Assembly: GCA_021397835.1 (NCBI GenBank)
Contig: JAJFZO010000575.1
Span: 3,477,001 to 3,541,000, forward strand
DNA: 64,000 nucleotides
Reading direction: 5' to 3'
DNA from: Moringa oleifera
Taxonomy: Eukaryota > Streptophyta > Magnoliopsida > Brassicales > Moringaceae
The position numbers and the translations under genes are program-made. This document shows positions 24,750 through 36,661 of this stretch, piece after piece. Each line of letters starts with the position of its first letter. The stretch's first letter is position 1. The notes under the pieces were generated by a model. It was given only the letters and a program-made list of their open reading frames with translations, searched no databases and was not told the DNA's origin.

Positions 24750-24920
24750 TTTTCTTAACTATCTTGATTTATTTCTTAATCTTGATTTATAATTATTTGA
24801 TTCGTTATTTGTGTTGATTTGTTTCCTTTATTTGTATTGATTTGTTTTTTTAATTTTATATAGATTTATTTTTTTATTTTGTACAAATTTGTTTTTTTAT
24901 TTTGTATTGATTTGAGTTAA
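24750..24920. repeat. Degenerate short tandem repeat of a T-rich unit
   Basis: The phrase tttgtattgatttgttttt recurs in variants about every 25-30 bases (for example 24816-24850 and 24885-24915), with related tgatttat phrases upstream. It is a diverged AT-rich minisatellite. Confidence 0.5.
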
Positions 24921-25019
24921 ATATTACAATTTTATTTTCTAAAAGATTAATTTTATTTTAATATAAATTACTGAGTTTTTTGTTTTAATTTTTTTTGTTT
25001 ATTTGACCATAACGATATG

Positions 25020-25350
25020 TACACTTGCATAGTAATTTGTATGGTTTGCATATGTGAAGCATAATTAAATAAATTAAATAGTAAGTAATATTAACTTGGT
25101 GGACAAGTATAGTAATTTGTACAGTTTGCATAATAATTATACGTAAAACATAGTTAATTAGATTTTCAATAATGAGTAATAGTGATTTGATTGATATGCA
25201 TAGTAATTTGTATAACTTGTATAGTAATTTATATGTGGAACATGATTAAGTAGATTTGATTGACATTCATAGTAACTTATATAGCATGCATAATGACTTA
25301 TTTATGAAGTATAATTGCTTAGATATTAGGCAGTGAGCCATTGTTACTTG
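25020..25350. repeat. Degenerate tandem array of ~70-90 bp units
   Basis: Four diverged copies can be lined up by their shared opening, close to gcatagtaatttgtatag, followed by ttgcataatnatt, gtgaagcataattaa and tagattt blocks. The copies begin near 25027, 25107, 25196 and 25269. Further single phrases of the same kind occur to about 25900. The family is not recognised. Confidence 0.5.
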
Positions 25351-27910
25351 CATAATATTTTAGCTTCTATTTGGGTATCATAGCGATACTTGATGGATAT
25401 GTACAAATAATTCCACTTTAAAGAGAATTCATTTAGCCACCCTAAGAAAATGAGTGAGTTTCTATTTGACTTCTATTTGTAAGGTAGGTAGGTTTTTGAA
25501 AAGTTTGGTTAGGACTTTAGGCTATATGCAAAATACAAGATTATTGGGCGTGTTGAGATGGTAAAGTTATGTATAAACTATATGCATAGTAAGATGATTA
25601 AGAAGATTTTCGAAGTAATGATTTTTTAAAGTTTGATAGTGAGTTAAAGTAGTGTAATAGTGATTTGTAATCGTGATTGGTGATTTATGCATAAAAGTAT
25701 TATTATGATGGTTAGAAAAATTAACATAAGAATATTATTAGGATATTAAAAAAATTAAGTTGTGTGCCATATGTATGTTGTTGCTAAATTTTTACGTTCA
25801 ATATTAACTTATATAGAATAGTTATTTATCAATATATGATAGTAATTTATAGATTTTATTTTAATAAAATGTAATAATAAATAGTAATTTATGCATGCAT
25901 GATAGTAATAAAAAGTTCTTATTTTTTTTTATAGATGACACAGAATAACTCAATACAAAAATTTTATTGCACAATGATTTGAAGGTTTTTGTCAATGAAT
26001 TGATCATTTAAAGGTTGTCATTAAATTTTACTAAGTCGAACAATATGTGGATCCAAAAATACATCAATATTAGTTTGCATGCTAACACAGCTGATGCCAT
26101 TTAAATTGTGATAGGTTGAACTTTGTTTTCAGAGAAGTCTTTCAAATATAGTTATTTGTTGCATAATATGCATATTATATTTATTTGAACTACACTAAAT
26201 GTTTGTTGAGCCATACTAGAGTTATTATTATTGACAAAAGTGATGGTAAATTTTGAATTTACAATAAGAGTTTGTCAGATTAAACGTTTAGCAATGTATC
26301 TACTTTATGTGTCATATTTTTGTGTTTATTTTAGTTGCTTTTATTTTTGTATAGCACCTTTTAAACTAAGTTGAATAAAAACAGTGACTCTTTCAAGTAT
26401 CTATATGCATTTTGGATAAAAAATTACTATTGACTTGACTAATTTACTTTGACACGAAAAATAACACTTTAGATACGATCAAAATCACTATCATAAATGA
26501 AATTAATTTTTTATGCTATAAAACTATAATAATATTTTTTATCACTATTTATCTTTTTTATCAACATTTACATTTGCATATTGTTCGGCCAAATGCAAGT
26601 AGATACAATTGCATGGTGCACAACTCAAAATGATTGCAATAACACATAATATAACAAAATATTTAGTCCCTACCAAAATATTTAGTCTACAACTTTATTT
26701 CATCAATTTTAATTAGGGTGTCCTAACTTGTTTACATAATTCAAATAATTAGCATTCAAAACTGAAGTCACCTTCTTTAATAATTTCTTGTAAGTGCAGC
26801 TTCTTGGTATCAATACATCTTTAGTTTAGACAGTAGTGCTTGAATATATGCGGTTCGAATCATCTTCATTCTACTTTTCATTGAATGAGATCAAATACAC
26901 GAAAATCGTCACCCATAATGCATCATGATCAATACAAAGCTCATTAAAATAACCCTTGTAACCAATTTGCATGCATTATGCTATTACTATTGTGTCAAAT
27001 CACTGTGATAACATGAGAGATCACTACTATCACATACTAAATAAGTTTGTTAAACATTTTGCTCTCTTTTAAGTGTTAAAGGTCTAAGCTTTAGACTATT
27101 CACAGTTTTACAGACGAACACACCAAGCAAGAAAATTCTCAAACCAAAGTCACTTCAGGCTTCAGCATAGTGAATGAAGATGCACATGCAGTGAGTAAAG
27201 CTTAGAAGCTCTTTTTTTATGCATTCCATTGCTACTTCTTGTAAGATAACACCCTAAGCCCAAGTTAATGAACAAAATTTTACTTTGAAAACATTTTCTG
27301 TATGGTTGGGATGACAGCAGCTTTGTTCCAATTGCTTTTTAGGACCTTGCTGATACATAACTGTCTTGCATGGGTGGCAGTATATCAGCAACTATTAACA
27401 CATCAAGTAGTACATAAGCAATTTTAATGACTTTTCTTTTGCTTGTTCTGTGTTTAATAATCTGATTCAAAAAGACAAATATTCTACTCAAGTTGTAATC
27501 TCTATCTTTTTAAGAACCTTTATTCAGGCTGGTAAGGGAAAGCAAAAGTTTTCTCTGCTTGCAAGGGACAGGTTGTGGAACTTCCTCCTATCTCAACACT
27601 TCCATCCGCTGAAATTTTAGAAAGGTTGTGAAAGTTTCTGGATTTCTTGTTTGTGTCAAAATTTTCATTGATTTGAAAACTAAATCAGTTCTGTTAGGAT
27701 GCTAGTGAGAGGGTAAAAATCCATACATATCTGGGACAATGACATCCAGCCACTCTGCACTGGCAGGTATTCTGCTTTCTTCAAACATGTCAACTCCAAA
27801 TTTGGAGTCTTTAGCTTCACAGTTTCACACAGGAGAAAGTACTGTGAGCTTGCATTTAACCTGAATCAGTGAAATAGAAAATCAAGGAACTCAAGGGAAA
27901 ACACAAGGCA

Positions 27911-28353
27911 AACCCATTGTAGCTATTTGCTTTGCCTTGCTATCCTTTTTCCTGAAAAATTCAATTGCACTATAAGACCAGCACAACCCATCAATGAAAG
28001 GCAGACAATAGTCTTGTCGACTCAAAAATTCAATGTTTCATAAATACTGGAGATCCCAGGGATTGTTATCTGGGTATATGGCAAAAGGATACTCCAGACA
28101 ATTTTTTTATTGCAAACAGGCAACAGCCACTTACAAATTCTTCTAGACTCTTAACATTTGATGAATGTTGGTAAGCCGATCCTTCATGATCAATCAAGAA
28201 GCATCATCTGGTCATCAAACTCTTCATGTGCAGAAAAAAATCAGCTGCACAGCTCCTGGATACCAAAAATTGTCCTGAAATGTGCTGGAGATGCAAATGC
28301 AAAAGACTATTTATGGCAGAGCTTTGATTATCCCTCTGAAGCATTGCTGCCAT
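27911..28353 (+). pseudogene. G-type lectin S-receptor-like kinase fragment (signal peptide and B-lectin domain only)
   Basis: Read on the plus strand with frameshifts and in-frame stops, the region resembles the N-terminus of an S-domain receptor kinase. A hydrophobic leader near 27911-27970 is followed by INERQTIVLSTQKF. Next come LGIW-KDTP, IANRQQPLTNSSRLLTF, then after a break SIIWSSNSS and finally GDANAKDYLWQSFDYPS. These match the mannose-binding lectin domain that starts this receptor family. Intact genes continue through S-locus, PAN, transmembrane and kinase domains, but here homology stops after about 150 residues. It stops within a few bases of the stop codon of the chromomethylase gene on the opposite strand. 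It is therefore a truncated, non-functional copy inserted beside that gene. Confidence 0.75.
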
Positions 28354-28354
28354 T

Positions 28355-31300
28355 CTATGTCATTTTCAACAATGATAGACAGTTCGGAAATTTAAAAGGA
28401 AGTTTTGTACAAGGCTCCTCATTCGATAATCCTTGACGTGCCATGCCATACGTGTACCCCAATGCAATAGCTACAGGAATTGCTACTGCATTTCCAACTT
28501 GAATGTATCTGTGCAGAAAGAAATTAATACCATTAAAATAAACTAAACAGCTCAGTGCCCCTCATATAAGACAATTCATATAGAATCTGAAAGATTATCA
28601 ATTTCTGAAAAATCTTATAAAACATACCTCTCTTTAATAGGACCACATAATTTGTAACAATCAAAAAAACCTTGTAACCTAGCATTTTCACGAATTGTGA
28701 GTACACGATCTTGCTCAGGGTGAAGAATAGTCTGCCAAAATAATTTGACTACAACATAAGCACCAAAATATATTGTAAACAAAAGTAAACACAATCAAAA
28801 TCATATAATGAAGAAACATCAAAACCTGATTGTGGGGTTCTGCCCTTGTCACAACTGTATTAACAATTTCATCCCACCACAATCGTCCAAATGGCCTGAA
28901 TTTGAAAATAATATATAAGAATTTTAAGAAAAAAAAAGAATTAAATTCTATAAACATAATTAACACTTACTTAGTTGAACGACCTTGAACAAATTTCATA
29001 GCATAGTTAGGAACCTACATAAACAATGAACAAATAAGACAAAACACTTTAACATTAATCAAAAAGAAAAGATAATTAAGCGCAAAACATTACTAATGGT
29101 TTCCCAGATTGAAGCAACACTCTCTCTTTTGATTGATCCCACTCAACCCTATTATCTTCACGAACTAATACACCAGGTAGATCTCTAAAATTTGCACCCT
29201 AAAAATATCAAACACAAACATCAAGCTAAGAAATATGCACAAGATATATAAATCCAATATTTGAGAATAGTTTAAATAAAAGATTGTACCTTCTTCTTCG
29301 GAATCTGGCAAACACGTTCATAATCATCCTCGTTCATATGTAAAGGCTGATGATCATATAACATGGGCGAATATGATGTATTTTGCGCAGCTATATATGT
29401 TATCAAATCTACAATTAAAAATAGTTAGTTTATAAGAATAATACTATAAACTACATAAAAAAAGAAGCATGTGATGCAAGAAAGCATGCAATCTTTCATT
29501 TTATATTACTAAAAATAATTGGAACTGTTGTCATATACATATCTATGTATATGTTTTTGAAACATTAGATGCATTGACCATTTAATCAATTGTATACATT
29601 TTGATAGTTAGAATTATCCTATAACTTTGAGAATAAAATTTTAACAAAGAAATAATAAATCATAGGGAAAAAAATGCAAATATTTGATCATCAAGTTTAC
29701 TTCATAAATGCAACTAAAAGCTATTTGTTATTAAAAGAACTCAACTGCTTTAATTTTTCAAGCAATTATCACTTGGACACACCTCCACGTGAGATATAAT
29801 CACCTCATAGCATAACCTAATGCAAACCTATCATCTCATCTTATAAGAAAAAGGTCGTCATTCTACCAACCCATTTGTTGATGACCCATTACATTTCAAG
29901 CAATCATATCCTCATTAGTAACCAAAATCAATAAATCAACACTCAAAACCAATAAACAATTAAAGATATAACAAACTAGACAACATTTTATCCATATCAT
30001 ATTCTTTTTCTAAAATAAAGAAATTCACCAGATTTTTTAAGTCTGATATATTTTTGGAACTCTGTTCGAGCTACTGACTTATATTTTCTTTCCTCCTCGC
30101 TCTCATCATTTGTCACCTAAATCAAATATAAAAAAAATTGAAAAGAAAAAACAAATCAATTTTAAAACATTTCATCTTCACATATGTGTAATTGACTGAT
30201 TGAATCCAAAAAAAAAAAAAATCATACCGGAGGAAGATCTGATATTGCATCATGAAGATCAATAGCTCTTTCTAATTGATGAGGTTCATTTTTATCATGT
30301 GCTACAACAATTTCCTGCATTCGTGAGAAAAGAATTAGATGCATAACTAGCAAAGCAAACAAAACCACAATTTGAACAACCATGTACCTCAAACTCAGTT
30401 GGAATGACACCTTTAGAGAGAACCTCATGAGTCGGCAATGGATATTGAGGCAATTTCTATTAAAAATTTGAAAAATATATATATGATTAAAAAATTGTCA
30501 CATGTGATATTATAATATACATAATATAATTACCTCTGAAGGCTGAGCACCCCATAAGAATACTCGCATTCTAAATTGTGCTACACCATAAGATCCTGCA
30601 GCCATCATTCCTAATCGTGCTTGGTAGTTCATGGAAACAAGACGACCTATGGCATAACGCCCTAAAAACCCACCAGCAAACTTCAAAATGTCCACGACAT
30701 TTTCCATTAGAACATACTTTGGCCTTAGGTACTCGATTATGTCCATGTAAACCACCAATTGACGATTTTTTACATCATCCAATGGAGCTTTCTGGTTTCT
30801 AAACCGATTAAAGCCACTAATACCTTGACAAGGAGGACCTCCACATATAAAATCAACAATACCCTAAAAAATAAACAAAATGATATAAAATAATTAAATA
30901 AGAAATATCATCCATACAAGTAAAAGCAAAGAATCAATACAAGTACATTTCAGCTCATGCAACACACTTTTAGACTTACTGGCAAAGGCAATATGTTTGA
31001 TCTATACCCTCTTGTCACAAACTCCTTCAATTTTTCTTTGCAATTACTGAATAAAATGATCGACAAATAAATTCACGTTTGTAACAAAAAATATAAAACA
31101 AAAATGCGAAGGGTAAACAAGAAAAGGAGGAGATACAATAGGTTACCTTAATCCTTCAATAGGCTCCCAAGAATCTTCACTTGGACCATAGCCCTTCCAA
31201 CGCACCTAAATAGTCTTAAATCACTAAGTCAAATCATAAAATCATTCACTATTACTTCTCTTTCAATCTATATCCCCTTATTGTTCTTTGAAATTAAATA

Positions 31301-33916
31301 AATCATGCAAATGAAAACTACTATATTTGGTTAGAAAAATTATTCTTTACTACTCTTTGCTAAATGTTTAAGATGTGCATACTTTTAAAACAAAAAATGT
31401 AGTTGTAAATAATAACTTATCATAACAAACAAGTAACAATATAAAACAAACAACATTATGCATCCAACCAAATTAGTATAATTGTAAATATATAACACAA
31501 AAAGTGAAGCAAATATTGAACAAGACTGATTATTAGAATAAAAGTAGGAATGTATACCTTAAAATATAATCCATGTTTCTTAACTTCATTAGGATCCCCA
31601 AAGCAAACAGCTAATAATCTTTCCACTTCAAACACTTCAGAAGAAACTTCAGAATCTTCATCATCATCATTATCTTCTTCTTCTTTATCATCTTTTTCTA
31701 CATTTTCATCATCATTGTCATCTTCATCTTCACTTACCATGTCAACGTCTGGTTCTATTTGCTTATTTGAACCAATTAATGCAAACTTCTTACACAGATT
31801 TTCCCATTCTTTCAACAAGGATAAAAAATCTTCTGCAGCCTCATTTCTTACCTGACAATCATTCAGAAAACATAATCAAGTGGTGGTGATACTAGCAATA
31901 TGATAAAAACTTTAGTGAATTGAACTTTTTCACCAGATTTGACATAACGAAATCACAATTAAACATTTTACCTCAGTTTCTGGGTGGTTCAACTTCAAAC
32001 TTTTACATGCATGAGGATTTATGTCTACAGCCCATCTCTAAAAAACAAAATAGACAAATACATTTAGATATTTCCATTTCAGCCAAGAAAATGTGCAGAT
32101 ACAATTATTGTACAAACTTTAATTATTTGCATTTGACTTACAGTAACTAATGATATGCCAGATAAAGATGCACCCATGCAAAGGCCAGTAGACATTGCAC
32201 CACATCCCGCATACAAATCCAATAAAAGCTTTTTGGATTTGTCTAAATTACAACTTTTCAGAGAATTTTCAATCTCAGAACTAATATCATCAACAGTGCT
32301 ATTGGAACCCGTCTCACTTGAAATTATGGATGATGCATCAACATCTCTCCTTGCATTTTCTGGCATTGTCAAAGAAAATAATGAGCGGAAAAATAGCAAA
32401 CATAACTTTTTGTAATCATGTTACTGATATTGTCAAAAGTAACTTGACATTATCACAATATTACTGACTCAAATAAAATTACCTTCAATCATGCTCGCAA
32501 AAGTCAAATGTTGTAATTTGTACTTCATGTCGCAATACAGATCACAAGAAGATATTATTTGTGCCTTGGCACTTTGCTCCATCTATAATCAACATAAACA
32601 TGAGATCTCTATTAGTAAACATAACAATGCAAATAAACAAATATCACAAATTCAAATATTATGAGTAATTGAGTAAGTTTGCAATACACATACGTTCAGA
32701 TCAACTTGAGCAATTTTTACTTTAGAAACAATGCAATTTAATGGATTATCATCTTTAACATCTGAAAGAAATACTCGTCTGCTGTCCACAAGATGTCCAT
32801 GATTTTTGATAACCTAGACACAAGTAAACAATAAAATTTGAAAATTTAGCAGTCAAGAAAAATGTGCAAGTAATACATAAGGAAGTTGGAAAGCTATCTT
32901 ACAGTGTCTTCAGCTCTATAAAACCACTGTGCTGTAAAGTATGATTCTTTATCTGTTGTTTCAAACAGCTCCACTATTCTTGCAATATAATCAGGACTTT
33001 CATCTTCTGACTGGAAGTAAAAACACCCGCATATAAGCATAGAAAACTTTCTTTGAAACTGCTTTCCGATGAATTGACATCACGTATATAAAGTGCAGTC
33101 ATTTTTCCAACAGAGAACATATTATCAAAAACATTAAAAGTAAAAACTAGCTTATACTGCAAGTCTTGTAAATGCCTTGCACCTTGAAACTAGGATTACA
33201 AGCATCACTTTTTTCATGAATTTTAAGTCAAGCATCCACTGATATAGCATTCCAATATTAAAATAATTTTTATATCTCCATTTAGAGACTTTAGAACTAC
33301 ACAAACAGATGAAGTCGTCCCTTGCATACCAGTACATGAATATCATAAAGGGGTTTACAATGCACAAACTCAAAACATAAAACGAAATGCATATTTGACA
33401 GCACATGGGATTAGAGAAAGACCTTCACATAGGCGTCATCCCCCAAATTGAAGAGAATCCCATCAATCATTGCCTGAGTGTAATGACACCTTGCCTGCAG
33501 TATCTCCTTCTCCTCAGTCGATCCTCTGAACCATACCAAAACGCCCGAAAACCATATTAGCAACAAACAATAGGAGAAGCAACAACAACTACCAACGACC
33601 ATTTTGAAAGATCATACTTTTGAAAGCAAAAATAAAAAACTCACCCATTAGCAGAACAGTTGGCAGCAAACTCTTTCTTCACCTTCGATTGGTACCGCAA
33701 GGGCCATCTCTCCTTGGCTTCCGCGGCCGAAACGGGTGGACCCACAAGGCTGAGGTCAGAGTCAGCTTTGACCCTTTTCATTTTCTTGGCCTGTCTACTG
33801 CCCATTAGCGGTGAGGGGCTTTCCTCTGTCGCTGCGGTGGCCGATACGGGTGGATCCACGAGGGTGGTATCGGATTCCGCTTTGGCCCGCTTTGTATACT
33901 TGGCGGGTCTACCCAT
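28355..33916 (-). CDS. CMT3: Chromomethylase: plant DNA (cytosine-5) methyltransferase, CMT3 type
   Basis: Twenty exons in transcript order: 33645-33916, 33423-33525, 32903-33010, 32694-32813, 32483-32582, 32142-32359, 31972-32037, 31558-31851, 31147-31205, 30980-31046, 30534-30863, 30388-30456, 30228-30314, 30029-30116, 29290-29408, 29094-29198, 28971-29014, 28826-28895, 28628-28731, 28355-28508. They encode 858 residues, close to Arabidopsis CMT3. Domains in order: a basic N-terminus; a BAH domain (about 95-225); methylase motif I ([12 protein letters not shown], near 282); a very acidic insert (about 365-400); a chromodomain (about 400-450, [19 protein letters not shown]); motif IV with the catalytic cysteine (GGPPCQG, near 477); [12 protein letters not shown]; and motif X (QVGNAVAIP). 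The chromodomain inside the methylase domain defines chromomethylases. The family reads H3K9me2 and keeps CHG methylation. No break is seen. Assignment to CMT3 rather than CMT2 rests on length and the short N-terminus. Confidence 0.93.
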
Positions 33917-36340
33917 TTCTTGTCTCGTGGGGGAGAACGAGAGACAGAGAGCGCTCTAGGCAATCTTACAGAGGGAGAAATGTGCGGGAAGGAAAGCTGG
34001 GGTGGGATTATAAGGGAATTGTAAAAGGCCCAAGTGGAGGGAAAGCGTATGTTTGATTTTTTTAAAGAGAGCGGGAATTTTTATTATTATTTAGAGTGGG
34101 ATTATTGCCGTGAGAAACAAGTGGTGATTCCCGGTGGAGCACGGACCACTTAGAATGTGCCATGTGTCTACAGTAATTCATATATCTTGTGTTTTAGATC
34201 TTGACATGATGGATCATGCTTTGAACCGTTTAGATGGCATAGATCGCCAGGAATTTAAGGTAGGGACATTCAATACATTTTTCAATTTTAAATATTAATA
34301 TTTTGAATTAATTAAATTAAAAATATTTATATTTTACTTATAATTTTAAATTAAATCTATAAAAAATAAATTTATTTAAATTTCATATTTTTGTTAAAAT
34401 TTTATAATTTTTGTTAATATTAATGATTTTGTACAAATATATGATATATACGATTTTTTGTAATGGTTTGAATCAAAATATAAATTAAATAAAATTAAAA
34501 TTTTAAATACATGATTAAATAATAAAATTGAAATTGAAATATAGATAAATTTTAATGTTTTTAATATTTATCTTTTTCAATATAAAAAAATTATTTCATT
34601 ACATCTGACAATAAATATTTATTTTTATAAACATAAATGATTACAAAAAAGTAAACAATTTGTTTGATTAACAATAATTACTATATTTTCTAGTCATTAA
34701 TGCTTCATGTCCCTGTAATCTCCACGGAAATATAGAAAAAAAAAAAAAAAGAAACTTGCCCCTTATTCTTCATTTAGAACCATCATTTTGATACAAAAAT
34801 TAGAGCCATTGATTAACTACAAGTCTTCTTTTTCTTTTCTTTTTTCCAACGTGAAACTAAAATAGATTTTTTTAATTAATAAAACTTTTTTATTGACTGA
34901 AATTAATATTTATTTTTAAAATTATAAAAATATTTTTTTATAATTTGTTATATATAAATAATAAATTAAATCATAACTATTAATTTATTAAATTAACACG
35001 TATTATATTTTTTAAAAATTTAACTCAAATTAGTAAGCTTTAATATGAAAATCAGTGTCTTATGCCTGCAAGAGGTCATAGAAGACCAATCAACAAAGGT
35101 CAATCCTTTCTTGTCTTTGTAATTTTCTTGCAATGAGCTTGATATCAAATCATTTTGAGTTGTCTCTATTTATTTATTTTTAAATGATTTGACATATTTA
35201 TTAATCAAATTTACAAGATCAAAATAAATAATTAAAATATTTTTTATATTTTTTATTTTTATTGTGAATAAAAATAATATCGTGTGAATATTACATAAAT
35301 ATGAAAATGAAAAATATATAAGAGCGATAAATCCAAATTTTTGGATTAACATTTTCAATACTGAATGTTAAATAAAATTATTATTTTTTAAAAATTTATT
35401 TATAAATATAGATAAATTAAAAAATAAAAATCTAAAAAAACATTTTTATTTTATATTTATAACTTAATTTTTTTAAAAAAACAATCAAATATTATCATTT
35501 GATGGATGATATACATGTATTACTTACTTTCTTATAAAAATACTATAAAATAAAAAATATATTTAAATTTTTAATTTTTTACAATTATTTTTTTATAATT
35601 ATAATTATAAATTTTATTAAAATATATAATATATTAATTTTGAAGGTAGATATCATATATATATATATATATATTTAGAGTTTTGCCTTAAGGATTCTAT
35701 TTATATGCGTTTATACGGTGTTGCGAACTTTGATACGCATTATCATAGGTATGACTCTTTTCTATTCAAATTATTATTGAATTATTATTTTAATTAAATT
35801 ATCATACATATGTATTTAAAATATTAATACAATTCAAATTAATGGTCCTTTAAATTTGACTTTATAACAAAATAAAGTTTAAGAGATAAATTATAGATAG
35901 CAGTTAGCAATAGCCACATATTACCTAAAACTGATATATCTTAATAACAACTGTTACAACCCAAGAACAATAAAACTCATTAAAAACTGGTCAAAGCTCA
36001 ACTGGTTCCGCAATAAAATTATCTCTAAATTCTAAACCGAAACATGGGAAATTCTTTATGACAATGACAGCTGTTCGGTTAGGACAAGGAGAGATAAGTC
36101 CTATAAAGAAATTGTAACAGCCAAAGAAACTCACAATTAATGAAGACGGAGAGACCTTCGGGGTGTAAAGATTGCCCCCCCCCCGGTATAAAGATTTTGT
36201 GCACATCATGTTAATCTTTTTGACATAAAATTTATTTTTATTTTTATAATTTATAATAATAATGGTTAAAAATTTTAATTTTACTAAAATATTATTTATC
36301 ATAATTTTTATAAAAATTTAATACAACAGAAAAATCCTGA
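33917..36340. other. CMT3 promoter and AT-rich intergenic DNA
   Basis: The CMT3 5' region lies in 33917-34150. The rest is AT-rich with long A/T runs, an AT microsatellite at about 35658-35682 and an unusual run of C near 36175-36184. No gene is seen; open frames such as 35170-35358 are low-complexity. Confidence 0.45.
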
Positions 36341-36476
36341 TTAAATGAGGATAATGTCAGCTTTGACCTTTTGGATCCACCTCGCCATGCAAAGACCACG
36401 ACTTCCTTTTTTTTTTATCTTAAGACAGAACCAGGCCTCCTCTTCCAGAGTAAGTGCACTGCTGGAGGTCAACTCT

Positions 36477-36567
36477 CCACGTGGCATGTAAGTAACTGAC
36501 CAAGCATTCTCAATATCCCACGTGGCATGTCTGGAACTGACCAAGCATTCTCAAGATCCCAGGTGGC
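36477..36567 (+). promoter_or_regulatory. Three tandem 41-bp units with ABRE/G-box cores
   Basis: CCACGTGGC at 36477-36485 and again at 36518-36526, then CCAGGTGGC at 36559-36567, sit exactly 41 bases apart. Between them the phrase aactgaccaagcattctcaa repeats. CACGTGGC is the ABA-responsive element bound by bZIP AREB/ABF factors. It lies about 95-185 bases before the ATG of the desiccation-related gene, so an ABA or drought control element is a natural reading. Confidence 0.7.
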
Positions 36568-36606
36568 ATCAGCGTTGTAACTCCTTATCTCAAAGTCCAT
36601 GTTCTC

Positions 36607-36614
36607 TATATATA
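36607..36614 (+). promoter_or_regulatory. TATA box of the desiccation-related gene
   Basis: TATATATA, in the context CTCTATATATACGCGG, ends 47 bases before the ATG at 36662 and lies just downstream of the ABRE repeats. It is well placed for a transcription start near 36640. Confidence 0.65.
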
Positions 36615-36661
36615 CGCGGCAAAGCCTTCCATGAACATCACTAGCAAAGAAAGCCCAAACA

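Larger units (their letters stand above)
22570..27910. other. Long AT-rich intergenic region, probable decayed transposon DNA
   Basis: About 5.3 kb without a coding region I can support. It includes an ATT microsatellite (22852-22870), T-rich runs around 23400-23660, and two degenerate tandem-repeat zones listed separately. Frames at 23453-23677 and 23601-23846 are short and low-complexity. The repeated 'atagtaatttgtatag' phrases look like decayed plant transposon DNA, but no transposase, terminal repeat or LTR pair was identified. Confidence 0.45.

Noticed and set aside
25020..25350. CRISPR-like repeat array
   Set aside because: Units are diverged and lack identical short repeats with unique spacers; this is plant nuclear DNA.
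28158..28436. One intact lectin-like protein over the whole frame
   Set aside because: Only the part to about 28353 matches the B-lectin domain; the rest is antisense to the last CMT3 exon. Upstream parts are frameshifted, so it is a pseudogene fragment.
31550..31855. Ser-rich plus-strand frame over a CMT3 exon
   Set aside because: Antisense of the acidic CMT3 insert.
33660..34056. Plus-strand frames opposite the first CMT3 exon
   Set aside because: The minus frame joins in phase to the next exon and starts a full chromomethylase.
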